Assembly (NCBI RefSeq): GCF_026151205.1
Contig: NC_087083.1
Span: 2,992,536-3,056,535, forward strand
DNA: 64,000 bases
DNA from: Bolinopsis microptera
Taxonomy: Eukaryota > Ctenophora > Tentaculata > Lobata > Bolinopsidae
Reading direction: 5' to 3'
The notes beneath the pieces are model-generated. The model searched no databases and was not told the DNA's origin. It was given only the letters and a program-made list of their open reading frames with translations. The translations under genes were made by a program, and so were the position numbers. This document shows, in pieces, positions 44,024-55,090 of the stretch. The stretch's first letter is position 1, and the number at the start of each line of letters is the position of its first letter.

Positions 44024-46196
44024 ATTAGTCACAGCAAGTTCTGTTTCCTTCTCACAGGTCCCGTATTGGAATTTTTCTGCGGATGACAAATGTTAATGAT
44101 TTGATTAAAGATTCTTGGTTTATGAAGAATATATAAAGTTATTAATTGTAATGTATTGCACTTTGTAGAAAGGAGTTACAATATTTCATATATGGAGTTT
44201 GTGCAAACGAAAACCACTGGCCACCAATGGCTTTTAATAGCAATATTCAGTTAACGCAGAAAAGATAAAAATAATCCATAATGTATGAAATGACACAGCT
44301 ATACTCACTCGAAGTCATCTTAGGAGCAGAAAATTTGGCTAGATCAGGACTTGGGCTACCGTTGCTAGAAAATTCCCAATTGCCGGTGTAGGAACTTACA
44401 ACGGAGAGTCTGAAAGTTTTAGTGGTGTGTAAAGAAAGCTCACGCTTAGTGCAAGCTTAACTCATGTGCTCAGTTTGCGTTTTTAACGTTTTTAAAAATT
44501 GTCTATTCTTGAAAAATTTAATGTTTAATGGTATAGGTTAATAAACAAAAATTTTAAATAAGTTTTGTTTTAAAACCTGTTTCTAGTCCATTGCGGTAGA
44601 GGGTAGTCACTAACTTTCTGAGTTACATTGATTAGTAATAAAACACGCGAATAATAGCAAAAGCTAAATTATAATACATTAATTAATAATAAAACATGCG
44701 AATGATAGCAAAAGCGTGAAATATCATTATAGTACGTAGTTAATTTCTTTATGCCATAAATTTACAAAGCTGTCATATTTACTTAAACTCTGAATGAAGA
44801 AATAGCTTACCCATATTGCCTCTGTGATTGCTGGTGACATTCTAAACAATGCAACAATTATGATATATTCATAAGTTACAAATCATGTCCAAATCAATCA
44901 ACTTAACCCAAACCTTGATTCAAATTTACAATTGTACCTATAAATAATAAATAATTATACGGTAATATGAAACTTATTGAAACTTACTGGTATAAATGTC
45001 TTATGTATAAGGGTGACTGTCCGGAAGATGATAATGCTGGAGCTGTAGCGGCACTCGAACTCCATTGCCAAACAAAAGATCCCTCTCTGTTGTCGATTGT
45101 ATCAAAAATTGGCCCTGAAATCATCATTTTTCAGTTACATTTCTTAAATTTGCGATATAAATATTTGACCAAAACCCATAATCATGGGTAGGGTGGACCG
45201 CTGCCAGTGTTTTTCTTTTCCAAACAAAAAGAAGTAATTTGAATAACCTCCGCAAATGCAAATTGATACCGAGAATGAAATTGGTCGCTCGCTTTTCCCA
45301 TATTTTGGGCAAATTTCTTAAAATCCTCCACATAACTATTTTTTATTCCTGTCATCTTTAACATTGAATTAGAATGTTTTGAACTTAAATATACCTGCTG
45401 AACTACTTTTGATGAGTCTTAATGCCAGGAAAAGAATAAAGTAAGGTAAATAGTATTGTGAATATAAAAGCGACGGTCATGCTTGCCAGCATTGTGATAT
45501 AATCTTAAAAAGCCATACTGAAATGATATCTATGAAAAGTAAGTAAAAACATTTGATATCAATATACCCTTTGTAACTGGAATACTCTTTATAACGCCCA
45601 ACGAAAGACTCTTGGTGAAGTACGGAAATGGTCCCACTGAAGATTTGTATAGTTAGTGAAATCTAGAAACTTTTAAAAAGAGAAAATGTTTGCAGTTGAT
45701 TGCTGTTATAAACAGATAACCAAGCGTTACATAAACTAACCTTTAAGGATGAGCAATACACTCAATTATCATGATGATTTAGTATCTAATAGCTTAATAG
45801 AGTAATAGATATCTTATCAATATCCTAAGCTAATGTTGGCTGGTAAAAGATCGGCGCGGCGCAAAAAAGTAAGGTATTAACCTTACTTTTGTTTACCAAA
45901 GTATGGTTAATAGGTTACTTTAAGTAAGGTATTACTATTAACCTTACTTTTTTAACCAAAGTAAGGTTTATAGGTTACTTTTAATAAGGTATTAACCTTA
46001 CTTAAAGTAACACTGACCTTACTTAAAGTAATGTTTATGTTTATGAGGATAGCTTATCAATATTCTAATGAGCTAATGGTGGCTGGGTTGGTACATACTT
46101 TTATCACTTTTTGCGATTCGTTGTGCTCCATACGGTGCATCGTACCCCGAGGAGTTGGCAAATAAATTCCCTCCATAGCTGTTCCAAATTTTACCA
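44024..46196 (-). CDS. Giant mosaic gene: Ig-like exon series
   Basis: Exons 46095-46196, 45567-45636, 44988-45086, 44309-44409 and 44024-44076, with phases 2, 2, 2 and 1 matching. Patterns: KIWNSYGGNLFANSSG; GTISVLHQESFVGRYKEYS; GSFVWQWSSSAATAP; LSVVSSYTGNWEFSSNG; FQYGTCEKETELAVT. The WQW and YGTCE motifs suggest an Ig-type sandwich that continues into TSILQIL at 38892. A 31-base candidate exon at 44811-44841 was dropped because it breaks the frame. Fold assignment is moderate. Confidence 0.55.
45870..46032. repeat. Cluster of TTAACCTTACTT inverted repeats
   Basis: AAGTAAGGT and ACCTTACTT alternate several times over 160 bp, giving overlapping short hairpins. It lies in the intron between exons 46095-46196 and 45567-45636. 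No gene seen. Confidence 0.6.
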
Positions 46197-46588
46197 CTGG
46201 GATGGCGATATATTATTCTATTTCATACCTGTCTTTTTCTTAGTATGGACGGAGTAATTTTTAATAGTCAGTAGATATCGTTAAGTCCGATTTTAGAAAT
46301 TCAAATTGACCGAACTTGAAAAGTAGTCATATCCTGGATAACAAGTTTAAAGTGGAATACTTTAGGGATAAGAATTAAACAGAATTTTAATTGAACTGTG
46401 AACGGACAGACTTTGTTTGAACGGACATGAATATGAACGATGAGGCCTCCAGCGTCCACTTGGAATGTCTGTCCAAGTGAAGTCTGATAAGGTAGTCAGT
46501 ATGTTAGTATGTATTGTGGAACATATTGGAAATTTTCATTTGGTATGATCAAAACTTAATGCTGACAGCATAAAAATAATAATATTAC

Positions 46589-49519
46589 CTTAAGTCCACA
46601 GCAAATCGCTTGTCGTGGAATGGATTGTAATAGATTTCCGATGATTCGTAACCAGCTGCAATGGAAATTTAAATTAATAAATTGGTTAAATTCTGAACAC
46701 TTTTTGTTTCGAAATTTTATAAAATTAACTTTTATCCTAGAGGATAAGAGGATGATTATGATTTAAGTTACAATTTTATCTATTATATTTTCAATTGTTT
46801 CCGGGTTTGATTGTTATGCTGATCCGGCTCCCAATCAGAGTTGCTGATCATAAATATGAAACCTTAATAGTAGTACGGCAGACTCACTTCAGACTCACTG
46901 CAGACTCACTGCAGACTCACTGCAGACTCACTGCAGACTCACTGCAGACTCACTGCAGACTTACTGCAGACTTACTGCAGACTTAATGCAGACTCACTGC
47001 AGACTTACTGCAGACATACAGCAGACTTACTGCAGACTTACTGTAGACTTACTGCAGACTTACTGCAGACTTACTGCAGACTTACTGCAGACTTACTGCA
47101 GACTTACTGCAGACTTATTGCAGACTTACTGCAGACTTACTGCAGACTTACTGCAGACTTACTGCAGACTTACTGCAGACATACTGCAGACTTACTGCAG
47201 ACTTACTGCAGACTTACTGCAGACTCACTGCAGACTTACTGCAGACTTACTGCAGACTTACTGCAGACTTACTGCAGACTTACTGCAGACTTACTGCAGA
47301 CTTACTGCAGACTTACTGCAGACTTACTGCAGACTCACTGCAGACTTACTGCAGACTTACTGCAGACTTACTGCAGACTTACTGCAGACTTACTGCAGAC
47401 TTACTGCAGACTCACAGCAGACATTCTGCAGACTTACTGCAGACTTACTGCAGACTTACTGCAGACTTACTGCAAACTCACTGCAGACTTACTGCAGACT
47501 TACATTTTACAATGATCCTCTCCAAGTGTAGACTTGTTGATCCTGGGTTGTCCTGAACATATACCTGCAAATTGGAACATTAGGATTAATAGTTCACACC
47601 TAACTAAACTAGTACACTTAACTTCAGTTAATAACAGGGTTATAGAACTTGAATATAAATAAATGAAATTGAATCTTTCAGGAGAATCTAAAGTCGTTTA
47701 TACTATTCCATAAAGTCTGATAGATTTTCCCGTGGAATGTGTTAAATTCTATCAGGGTCCTAAAGTAGGCCACATTTAATGCTTATAACAATTTATAACT
47801 AGTATATAGATTTGGGAGTTGATCCGCCTGACTCTACTTCAGATTATATTTCATCGGCTGTGAATTCACCTAATTCTCTATTTGAATTGAAAACGATAAT
47901 CTGAACCCTACAATGTTTACCTCGTTAAGATCTTGCAAGCGCACCCAAACCCATTCCGAGCGATCTATGGTACAATTTGAGATTCTAGTCAACTGATTAC
48001 TTGAACTTTGATCAGGTTGACTGCAAGGATATAGAAATTATAACAAATATCACACAAATCAGTTAATTTCTAATTTAGATTTTAGTTGCTACCATAAAGT
48101 CATGAGTATCCTCATAATAAAGTAACAACGCTCATAAAAGTACGACTTATGAAAATATAAGATACAAGTTGGAGGGGTTCTGGAAATATATTATTGATAC
48201 GACATGCTGTTTCAGAAGCTTTCGAATAACATGTGAACGGTGTAGCACATGATACGATAGTAAAAAGGAACTAACGATATGCCCATGAGTTCGAGTTTGC
48301 GAAAATGAAACCGCACCATCACCACACACCCAGCCTCGTCGCTACAGGATAGTGTTCCTTTGCATTTCTCAGTCCTTCCAAATGTTATCTAGAAGGGGAA
48401 GTGTGTAATGGATCTACTGTTCTGTCACAAAATGCAGGAGATTAAAAACAAAGGTCGTACTGTGATGATTCGAGTAATAAAAAGTTGTTATGTAAATAGT
48501 TGTTATGTAAATAGGTGTTATGTAAATAGTTGTTATGTAAATAGTTGTCATGTAAATAGTTGTTATGTAAATAGTTGTTATGTAAATAGTTGTTATATAA
48601 ATAGTTGTTATGTAAATAGTTGTTATGTAAATAGTTGTTATGTAAATAGTTGTTATGTAAATAGTTTTTATATAGATAGTTGTTATGTAAATAGCTGTTA
48701 TATAAATAGTTGTTATGTAAATAGTTGTTATGTAAATAGTTGTCATGTAAATAGTTGTTATGTAAATAGTTGTCATGTAAATAGTTGTTATGTAAATAGT
48801 TGTTATGTAAATAGTTGTTATGTAAATAGTTTTTATATAGATAGTTGTTATGTAAATAGTTGTTATGTAAATAGTTGTTACATAAATAATTGTTATGTGA
48901 ATAGTAGTTATGTAGATAGTTGTTATGTAAATAGTTGTTATGTAAATAGTTGTTATGTAAATAGTTGTTATATAAATAGTTGTTATGTAAATAGTTGTTA
49001 TGTAAATAGTTGTTATGTAAATAGTTGTTATGTAAATAGTTTTTATATTGATAGTTGTTATGTAAATAGTTGTTATGTAAATAGTTGTTATGCAAATAGT
49101 TGTTATGTAAATAGTTGTTATGTAAATAGTTGTCATGTAAATAGTTGTTATGTAAATAGTTGTTATGTAAATAGTTGTCATGTAAATAGTTGTTATGTAA
49201 ATAGTTGTTATGTAAATAGTTGTTATGTAAATAGTTGTTATATAAATAGTTGTTATGTAAATAGTTGTTACATAAATAATTGTTATGTGAATAGTAGTTA
49301 TGTAGATAGTTGTTATGTAAATAGTTGTTATGTATGTCACATCTGTAATATACTTCATTCCATTCATAATATCAATCAGCTAAAAATCTTACAAGTTTCT
49401 ATAATTATGATTTAAAAAGTACAACTGACCGATTGTGCTGAAGGTTGTAATTTTATCTTTATTGCTCCTCTCGTCCCAGAGTTACTTACTTGGGTAGAAC
49501 CTCTTGGACCTAACATAAC
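46589..49519 (-). CDS. Giant mosaic gene: F5/8C-type exons
   Basis: Exons 49490-49519, 48276-48388, 47921-48020, 47504-47564 and 46589-46655; phases 0, 2, 0 and 1 match. Patterns: VMLGPRGSTQ (30 bases); FGRTEKCKGTLSCSD then GCVVMVRFHFRKLEL; NCTIDRSEWVWVRLQDLNE; VYVQDNPGSTSLHLERI; GYESSEIYYNPFHDKRFAV. WVWVRLQDLNE|VYV matches the WWxVDL and VYVG strands of the other F5/8C domains. The two large introns each hold a long tandem array. The exon that should join 49490-49519 on its 5' side was not resolved. Confidence 0.62.
46880..47503. repeat. 10-bp array (CTGCAGTAAGT) seeded by a splice donor, about 62 units
   Basis: On the minus strand exon 47504-47564 ends AAAAT|GTAAGTCTGCAG and the same ten bases then repeat for 620 bp, so nearly every unit carries a GTAAGT donor and a CTGCAG acceptor-like string. 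Some units have TGAGT in place of TAAGT. Confidence 0.92.
48480..49333. repeat. 15-bp array (TAGTTGTTATGTAAA)n with 390-bp higher-order repeat
   Basis: About 57 units. A block of variant units (TTACATAAATAATTG then GTGAATAGTAGTTATGTAG) occurs at about 48879 and again at 49269, exactly 390 bp (26 units) apart. The unit length is a multiple of three, which leaves long open frames on both strands; these are not genes. Confidence 0.9.
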
Positions 49520-49741
49520 CTGGAAAGTCGCATATTTTAGCACGTGCAGTATTTTAGTTATAAGCACGACATCCCTGTAACACTAGTGCGACAGTGTGCG
49601 ACAGTTTCATAGTGCGACAGTGTCATTAATACTTTAATACAGATAAACATCTCCTATGCTTTCACTAATCACTAAAGTTGACCACCAGATTTCAATATTG
49701 GTAATTCATTTTTACACAGGAAAGTAAGTTTAGGTTGAAAG

Positions 49742-50391
49742 AACTGTGGTCCACCTCCTTATTACTCATTGTGATGAACTCTAGAAGGATGGGATGGTAA
49801 TACTCGGTCTGGCCGTCTGGAAGCCCATAGAATTCCAGTTCAGAAACCGAGTAAGGAGGTGCGGCTACTGATGAGAAGCCTCCTTAAAGTTTATTTGGGG
49901 TAGAAACGACATCTGGGTCCCTACCCTCGCACAAGATTATTCTCAATTTTCTTGTTGTGTCCACAACTATACCGTTGATCAGAGTCACATCTGATGACTT
50001 CAGTGAAAGGGCTGATGACTTCAGTGAAAGAGCTGGTGACCTAGTGAAAGTGCTGGTGACGATGAGAAAGACCATAAACCAGGGATTCCTTCGGGAGCAT
50101 GTAAGATTATATCCAAAAAAGATTATATCCAAAGTTTGTTCGCCAATGGGGTGTGTCTGGGTGTCAAAGATCTTCAAGGTGGGTGCTACTTGTGATGAAC
50201 TCTAGAAGGATGGGATGGTAATACTCGGTCTGGCCGTCTGGAAGCCCATAGAATTCCAGTTCAGAAACCGAGTAAGGAGGTGCGGCTACTGATGAGAAGC
50301 CTCCTTAAGTTTATTTGGGGTAGAAACGACATCTGGGTCCCTACCCTCGCACAAGATTATTCTCAATTTTCTTGTTGTGTCCACAACTATA
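49742..50391 (-). CDS. Giant mosaic gene: tandemly duplicated two-exon block (F5/8C end)
   Basis: A block of about 203 bp occurs at 49772-49975 and 50189-50391, identical apart from one base in the intron. Each copy holds a small exon (VDTTRKLRIILCE; 50345-50386 in the upstream copy, about 49928-49970 in the other) and the start of a second (VAAPPYSVSELEFYGLP; right edges at 50288 and about 49871). Together they form an F5/8C C-terminal end. All entry and exit phases are 1, so both copies could be spliced in series without losing frame. The 3' borders of the second exons are uncertain (donor GTAGCA or GTAATA). How the downstream copy joins 49490-49519 is not clear. Confidence 0.5.
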
Positions 50392-50411
50392 TGAGTATAT
50401 GGATGCACGTT

Positions 50412-50545
50412 CAGCAAGGGGCCCATATTACTCTATTTAATATTTACCAGTATCCTCAAAATTCAATGAACGTGTCCATTAAGTCATTGGTATCTAAATC
50501 TAACACAATTAGTAACACAATTGCTAACACGCACTTTCAGAGCCG
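50412..50545. repeat. Duplicated intron segment (copy 1 of 3)
   Basis: About 130 bp (TTACTCT..CCTCAAAATTCAATGAACG..TCATTGGTATCTA..AACACGCACTTTCAGAGCC) recur at 51656-51788 with small differences, and a shorter piece occurs at 61503-61540. Copy 1 reaches into the donor of exon 50519-50692. Confidence 0.7.
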
Positions 50546-51958
50546 CAGTTTGAGCGGTACCGGAACTCTTTCTAATGAAGAGGTAGATCATGTCACCCCA
50601 GGTTATCGGTCTCTTCAAAGAGTGAGAGGTGGATTGGGGATCGTATACATCTAGTTTGAAGTCGTAAGGAGCAGGATCGTATATCTTTTTCACTGAGTGG
50701 AGAAATAGGTTGGTAGACAAAGCTTGAATCAGCATTGATTTAACTATAATTTGGCGGGAAGCCTTCGTGTATGACTATTGTAAAGTAAAAACGAGTCAAA
50801 GTTAAGTTTTAATAGAAATTGTTTTGTTCTTTGGAGGTTGTTAGACATCCAAAATTTAAAATAAACCTTTTTGATTGGTGCAATGACACATTCTGGCGCC
50901 TGACTCAATGGTGGTTTTGCAGTCGTACGATGATTTGTGATCAATAATGCCAACACATGCACCATCTGAATATCTGCGGGGAGATATAAAGGTTGTAAAA
51001 AGAGAGAGATTTAGGGGAAATAGTTGTAAATATCAACATTTAGACTTTTAGAGAACCTTGAGTAAGATTAAACCTGTAGAAAGGAGCTCCATCCGTTTTT
51101 TGAGTGATATTTGCAACAGACTTGCAAGTAAGGCCCTCCTCGTCAAATGCATGGTACAACTCAATACTTGCTAGGATACTTTCCGAGCAGAATGCTCGCT
51201 GCTTCTTGCAAGCGTTGATGCAAGTTGCACCGGGGGCGGCAGTTTGGTAGAATGATAACCCGTACTCTGCAATAATAAAAGGTCAGATATATTAAGAATT
51301 GTAGGGTTATCTTCAAAACGTTATCGTGATATCCATTTTATTTGCGAGATCTGACATAAGGTCAAAGTATAATGAATAATTAGGGTAATTGGTCAAACTT
51401 CACTCAAGGTCGAAATGACTGCCGACTGGTTCAGCGATACCAAACAATTCCAATAATGCCTCACTCACGCGTATTCCTTCCCTTTTTGAAGCCCAAATAC
51501 CCAAAATCTGCTGTTGAGATAGCTCCTTCTTTTCTATACAGCTGCTCGCTGGAGTGAGGGTAGGTAAGCACTGCTGAGTCAGTATCTGGGGTTTTCAGAT
51601 ATGCCACTCCTCCTGCAAAGTATTGTCATGGTAACTGAGAACTGAGTAATATTAATATCAGCAAGGGACCCATATTACTCTAGCTCTGTTTAACATTTAC
51701 CAATATCCTCAAAATTCAATGAACGTGTCCATTAAGTCATTGGTATCTAGATCTAACACAATTGGTAACACGCACTTTCAGAGCCAGAGTAAATATTCGG
51801 CATAATGCTAACTAACTAATAATAATCATACTAACCAGAGCATTTGTCTTGTTGCCCGTAACAATACTCAACAGCATTTCTTGAGTAATATTCCTCCTTC
51901 ATAGAGTCGTGATACAATCCATAGGGACTGTATTCGTATGTTAATCTTAACATGTTAT
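50519..51958 (-). CDS. Giant mosaic gene: Cys-rich module and front of an F5/8C-type domain
   Basis: Exons 51836-51958, 51469-51612, 51074-51266, 50867-50973 and 50519-50692; phases 1, 1, 2 and 1 match. Patterns: LTYEYSPYGLYHDSM..VEYCYGQQDKCSG; VAYLKTPDTDSAVLTYP..FGYLGFKKGRN; GATCINACKKQRAFCSES then GLTCKSV; DGACVGIIDHKSSYDCKT then MCHCTNQ; YDPAPYDFKLDVYDPQST then ITWGDMIYLFIRKSS. The third and fourth form a cysteine-rich module I cannot name. The last looks like an F5/8C front half that continues into the duplicated block. The final donor is chosen by phase (AATT|GTGTTA). Confidence 0.58.
51656..51788. repeat. Duplicated intron segment (copy 2 of 3)
   Basis: Matches 50412-50545 with scattered substitutions and one short deletion. 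It lies between exons 51836-51958 and 51469-51612. Confidence 0.7.
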
Positions 51959-52184
51959 CTGAGAATTATAGAGTCATCATGATGGTACAATACAGAGATA
52001 CAATATTAAACAGTATCTTCACTAACAACACATGTTACTTTTATTCTTTAGAATAGTTTAAAAGAGCGCCCCTATGACAATCGCCCAGCCACCCACTAGA
52101 GAAGGATCATCTCCTTTATACCATGGTTACCAGGTTACCAGGTTACCAGGTTGCCAGGTTACCAGGTTACCAGGTTATACTTAC

Positions 52185-52298
52185 TGCAAATAGGGACAGT
52201 GCAGAACTCCCAGTTGTTGTCCTGGTAGTTGTCCTGCTCCTTGTAGCACCAGGGTTTACCCCGTCTGTTAGGGTCACGGCAGTAGTTGTGATCCAGCG
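52185..52298 (-). CDS. Giant mosaic gene: second half of a kringle only
   Basis: One exon with LDHNYCRDPNRRGKPWCYK and WEFCTVPIC: three of the six kringle cysteines, NYCRDP and PWCY. Acceptor CCCCCTCAG, donor GTAAGT, phase 1 on both sides. No first-half exon (YRG, CQxW) was found between 52298 and the next upstream coding exon at 55935, whose phase-1 end joins it directly. Either the first half is lost or it lies unrecognised in that 3.6-kb intron. The kringle at 27558-28038 is split in phase 2, so the two differ in intron position. Confidence 0.75.
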
Positions 52299-53338
52299 CT
52301 GAGGGGGCATTTGGGGTCACTTTTTGGTAAATCATGTCTTAACTTATATTGGACGTTTTCAATAAGACTTTAATTATTACACAATTAGTCTTTAGTTATT
52401 ACACTTTTGTGTTTTTCGCCATGAGCAGTCGGGTGTCGAGATGATACTACTATAGTCTGCCAGTTTTACTGCATTGCTTCATGATGACCAGGTTTTTAGT
52501 CCCAACTTCAAAATTCAGTATAACTATTACTCTGTGAACCTACATATTCTTATAGTTTTTCCCTTTTCTGATGTGAGTGCTTTTAAAGAATTTTGTTGTA
52601 GTTCTGATTAAATCGGGATATTGCTCCTAAAATTTCGAATCTTTTAGCTTTCCAACAATGTGAATTTTTTGGTTAATAAACTTGATTCAAATCATCGTAA
52701 ATTACAACGCGTAATCATGCAAGACTGCAGGATTGTAGAGGTACTAGATACTTCTATCATCACTTATTTAACCAGTTAACAGCCGAATTCCCACAAATAT
52801 GCTGTTGTGTTTCAGATATAATGCAAACTATCACAGACAACAACGTAAATCCATACAAATCAAGAGAATTAAAAATGTCTGACATACTTGACAAGTCATC
52901 TATACAAATTACAAACAGTAGAATAAATATGGTTGTTAATGTATTCTCCAAGTGTACTTCAGTTTTTTAAGAATATCCTATTAAAACCCCCTGCTATTCT
53001 AAACAGCAACCCTAGTGACGTATAATTTGTGATGTGATCCATATTCTAACCCTCCTAACTGCTAACAGCCGGACAACCAAGAACCTGGGTAGGGTTCACA
53101 ATTCACATGACAGTAAGTAGCAGTAAAATTGACAGATTCTTAGGTGTCCGTCTAAACCCTGTTATTCTAAAGAACAGCCCTAGAAGAATTTACTTTAATT
53201 AGGAATCTTGCTCTCACAAAACATTACAACGAAAATTCAAATATTATGACAAACTGAAAGTAAAAAACCTCGAACGTTCGGTTAAATATACAGAAGATAA
53301 CGATCATTGATCGGAAACATGATAAGATGCTACATTCA
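52299..53338. other. Non-coding stretch, nothing recognised
   Basis: About 1 kb of AT-rich sequence between the half-kringle exon and the esterase stop codon. I see no exon with good sites and no transposon ends. A short AAACCC-T-TATTCTAAA-CAG-AACCC motif appears twice (about 52984 and 53154). Confidence 0.5.
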
Positions 53339-55090
53339 TTAGTTCTGCCAACCATATTGATCAAGGTTGCTCTCTTTGAGTTTAATACAACGTTCATTAC
53401 TTGGTTGAACATCCACAAAAGTCTTCATCTCTTCAGAGTCATCAATCACCATCGAGTTGGCTGGAAACTGTTTCCACCCATCATCTACTACTCCATCATC
53501 TGCAAAATGTTTTAAAACACCCACTAAGACTTTCCTAAACTTCCACGCTGTGGAGCTTGCCGGGATAGCAACTCCCATACTCTTCCGGACTTTATATCCA
53601 AACAAGGCCTCCACCTCCCAGCCGTGGTAAACTTGGAAGTCGGGTGTTAACCCAAATTTAGTGAACATTCTATAGATTTCATGATGGCTACTTTCACTCA
53701 TACTCTCAGCTATGCTATTCAAAGGACATGTAACCCTCATATCAGATGTTATAGTGTCCCAAAGATGCTGAGGAGAAAGCCCCTTGTAAGTCTGCAACAC
53801 ACCAGATATTTCATCACCTGTCATGTTGAACAGAGTTCCAGACAACCCCCTGATCACATTAGTAACACTGTCCATGTTGGAGTAGATGTTGAAGTTCCAG
53901 TTGGAAGGGTATAATACTGCGTCATGTATCGAGTTTCCAATTATAACTTTTATTTTTGAATCGATATCTTTTAGGTAATTAGCAGTGGATAAGTCTTTTG
54001 GAGCTTGAGTAACTACGTTAGGATCAACCATTATCAAACCGAGGTACTCAGCGTAATCACCGTACCGTTTAGGGAAGTCAAAATATCCAACCCCCATGTT
54101 TTTCGCAAGATCTTTTAACTTTCCTGATGGATTGACATTTTCATTTATGTAAGAAGTAAACCATTTAGCGTCAACTTGTTGCAAGCATTTCTTTTTATCA
54201 TCAGAATAACGACAACCAGTGACATCGAGTACTTCAGTTGTCTCCTTCTGTAGTATACTCCCTTCAACGTGATCGAACCTAAACTCGGCGGCAGGAGCTA
54301 GCACGACTGCCCGATGAAACAAGTTAACAGCTAGTGGTGACGAGGACAGTGCTAATGCTGCTGTAGCTCCCCCACTGTGACCGAGCAATGTTACTCTGGT
54401 TGGATCACCTCCAAACGACGCTATATTGTCTTGTATCCATTGCAGTGACGCAACCATGTCTCTGATTCCGTTATTTGCGTAGGTCCCACTTGTGTTGTTC
54501 CACAGTTCTTCAATGGAATGAAAGCCTAAGAATCCTAACCTGTAGTTGATATTGACGGTAACTGCATCAAGCGACTCTGTCAACTCTGCATCAAAACTGT
54601 ACCCAGGTCTGCAACAGTACCCTCCAACCAGACCTCCCCCGTGTAGCCAAACTATAACAGGTTTAGAGGCTCTTATATCCAGACTTCTGATCGTTAAGTA
54701 AAGGCAGTCTTCAGTTCCTATACCGTCAGATCCTGGCGTCCATGTCATTTGCACACACTGAATGGTTCTTTCTTTTGAGGCATCCACAACATTCGACCAA
54801 GGGTTATTTTTATTGTTAACCAAAGGTGGCTCGAATCTGAGATGCCCGGTCGGTGGTGAAGAGTACGGTACATTGAAAAACTCATAGATATTCGAGCCTG
54901 AACTGGTTTTGGAAACATTTCCAGTCACCAATCCACATCCGGTTATTACTTGAATCTCAGGTTTTTGAGGCTCTTTGTCAAGCTTAGATTCTGGATCAGT
55001 GTGGTTGGCTCTATCAACTATTGGAGACAGGAGAATGGGAGAAAAACAGGAGAAAACGAGTGATATCAGCAATGCTGTGTTAGTAATCAT
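53339..55090 (-). CDS. Secreted carboxylesterase/cholinesterase-family protein, intronless ORF
   Basis: 583 residues from ATG 55090 to TAA 53339. Type B carboxylesterases hydrolyse carboxylic esters, usually outside the cell or in the secretory pathway. Residues 1-22 are hydrophobic and look like a signal peptide. Family marks: NVPYSSPP (about 73), EDCLYL (127), HGGG oxyanion hole (150-153), NYRLGFLGF (182), FGGDP (226), and the nucleophile loop GHSGG with Ser239 where most members have GESAG. Candidate acid is Asp390 (usual position Glu), and His489 in YHGWEVEALFG. So the triad could be Ser-Asp-His and active. A CTCTGCAG acceptor sits just before the ATG, suggesting a 5' UTR exon upstream. 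It lies inside a large intron of the giant gene, on the same strand. Confidence 0.85.
   Translation of the reverse strand: MITNTALLISLVFSCFSPILLSPIVDRANHTDPESKLDKEPQKPEIQVITGCGLVTGNVSKTSSGSNIYEFFNVPYSSPPTGHLRFEPPLVNNKNNPWSNVVDASKERTIQCVQMTWTPGSDGIGTEDCLYLTIRSLDIRASKPVIVWLHGGGLVGGYCCRPGYSFDAELTESLDAVTVNINYRLGFLGFHSIEELWNNTSGTYANNGIRDMVASLQWIQDNIASFGGDPTRVTLLGHSGGATAALALSSSPLAVNLFHRAVVLAPAAEFRFDHVEGSILQKETTEVLDVTGCRYSDDKKKCLQQVDAKWFTSYINENVNPSGKLKDLAKNMGVGYFDFPKRYGDYAEYLGLIMVDPNVVTQAPKDLSTANYLKDIDSKIKVIIGNSIHDAVLYPSNWNFNIYSNMDSVTNVIRGLSGTLFNMTGDEISGVLQTYKGLSPQHLWDTITSDMRVTCPLNSIAESMSESSHHEIYRMFTKFGLTPDFQVYHGWEVEALFGYKVRKSMGVAIPASSTAWKFRKVLVGVLKHFADDGVVDDGWKQFPANSMVIDDSEEMKTFVDVQPSNERCIKLKESNLDQYGWQN

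Noticed and set aside
44811-44841. 31-base candidate exon with good sites
   Set aside because: Its inclusion breaks or stops the frame, whereas 44988-45086 joins 44309-44409 directly in phase 2.
46795-47531. 181-codon ORF with CRLTADLLQTY repeats
   Set aside because: Translation of the CTGCAGTAAGT array on the opposite strand to the gene; an arithmetic artefact.
48408-49415. 335-codon plus-strand and 317-codon minus-strand ORFs
   Set aside because: Both are the 15-bp satellite read in frame; composition is pure repeat and no gene context exists.
50519-50692. Zona pellucida-type domain
   Set aside because: WGDMIYLFIR looked ZP-like, but joining to the next exons yields an F5/8C-type ending (SVSELEFYG).
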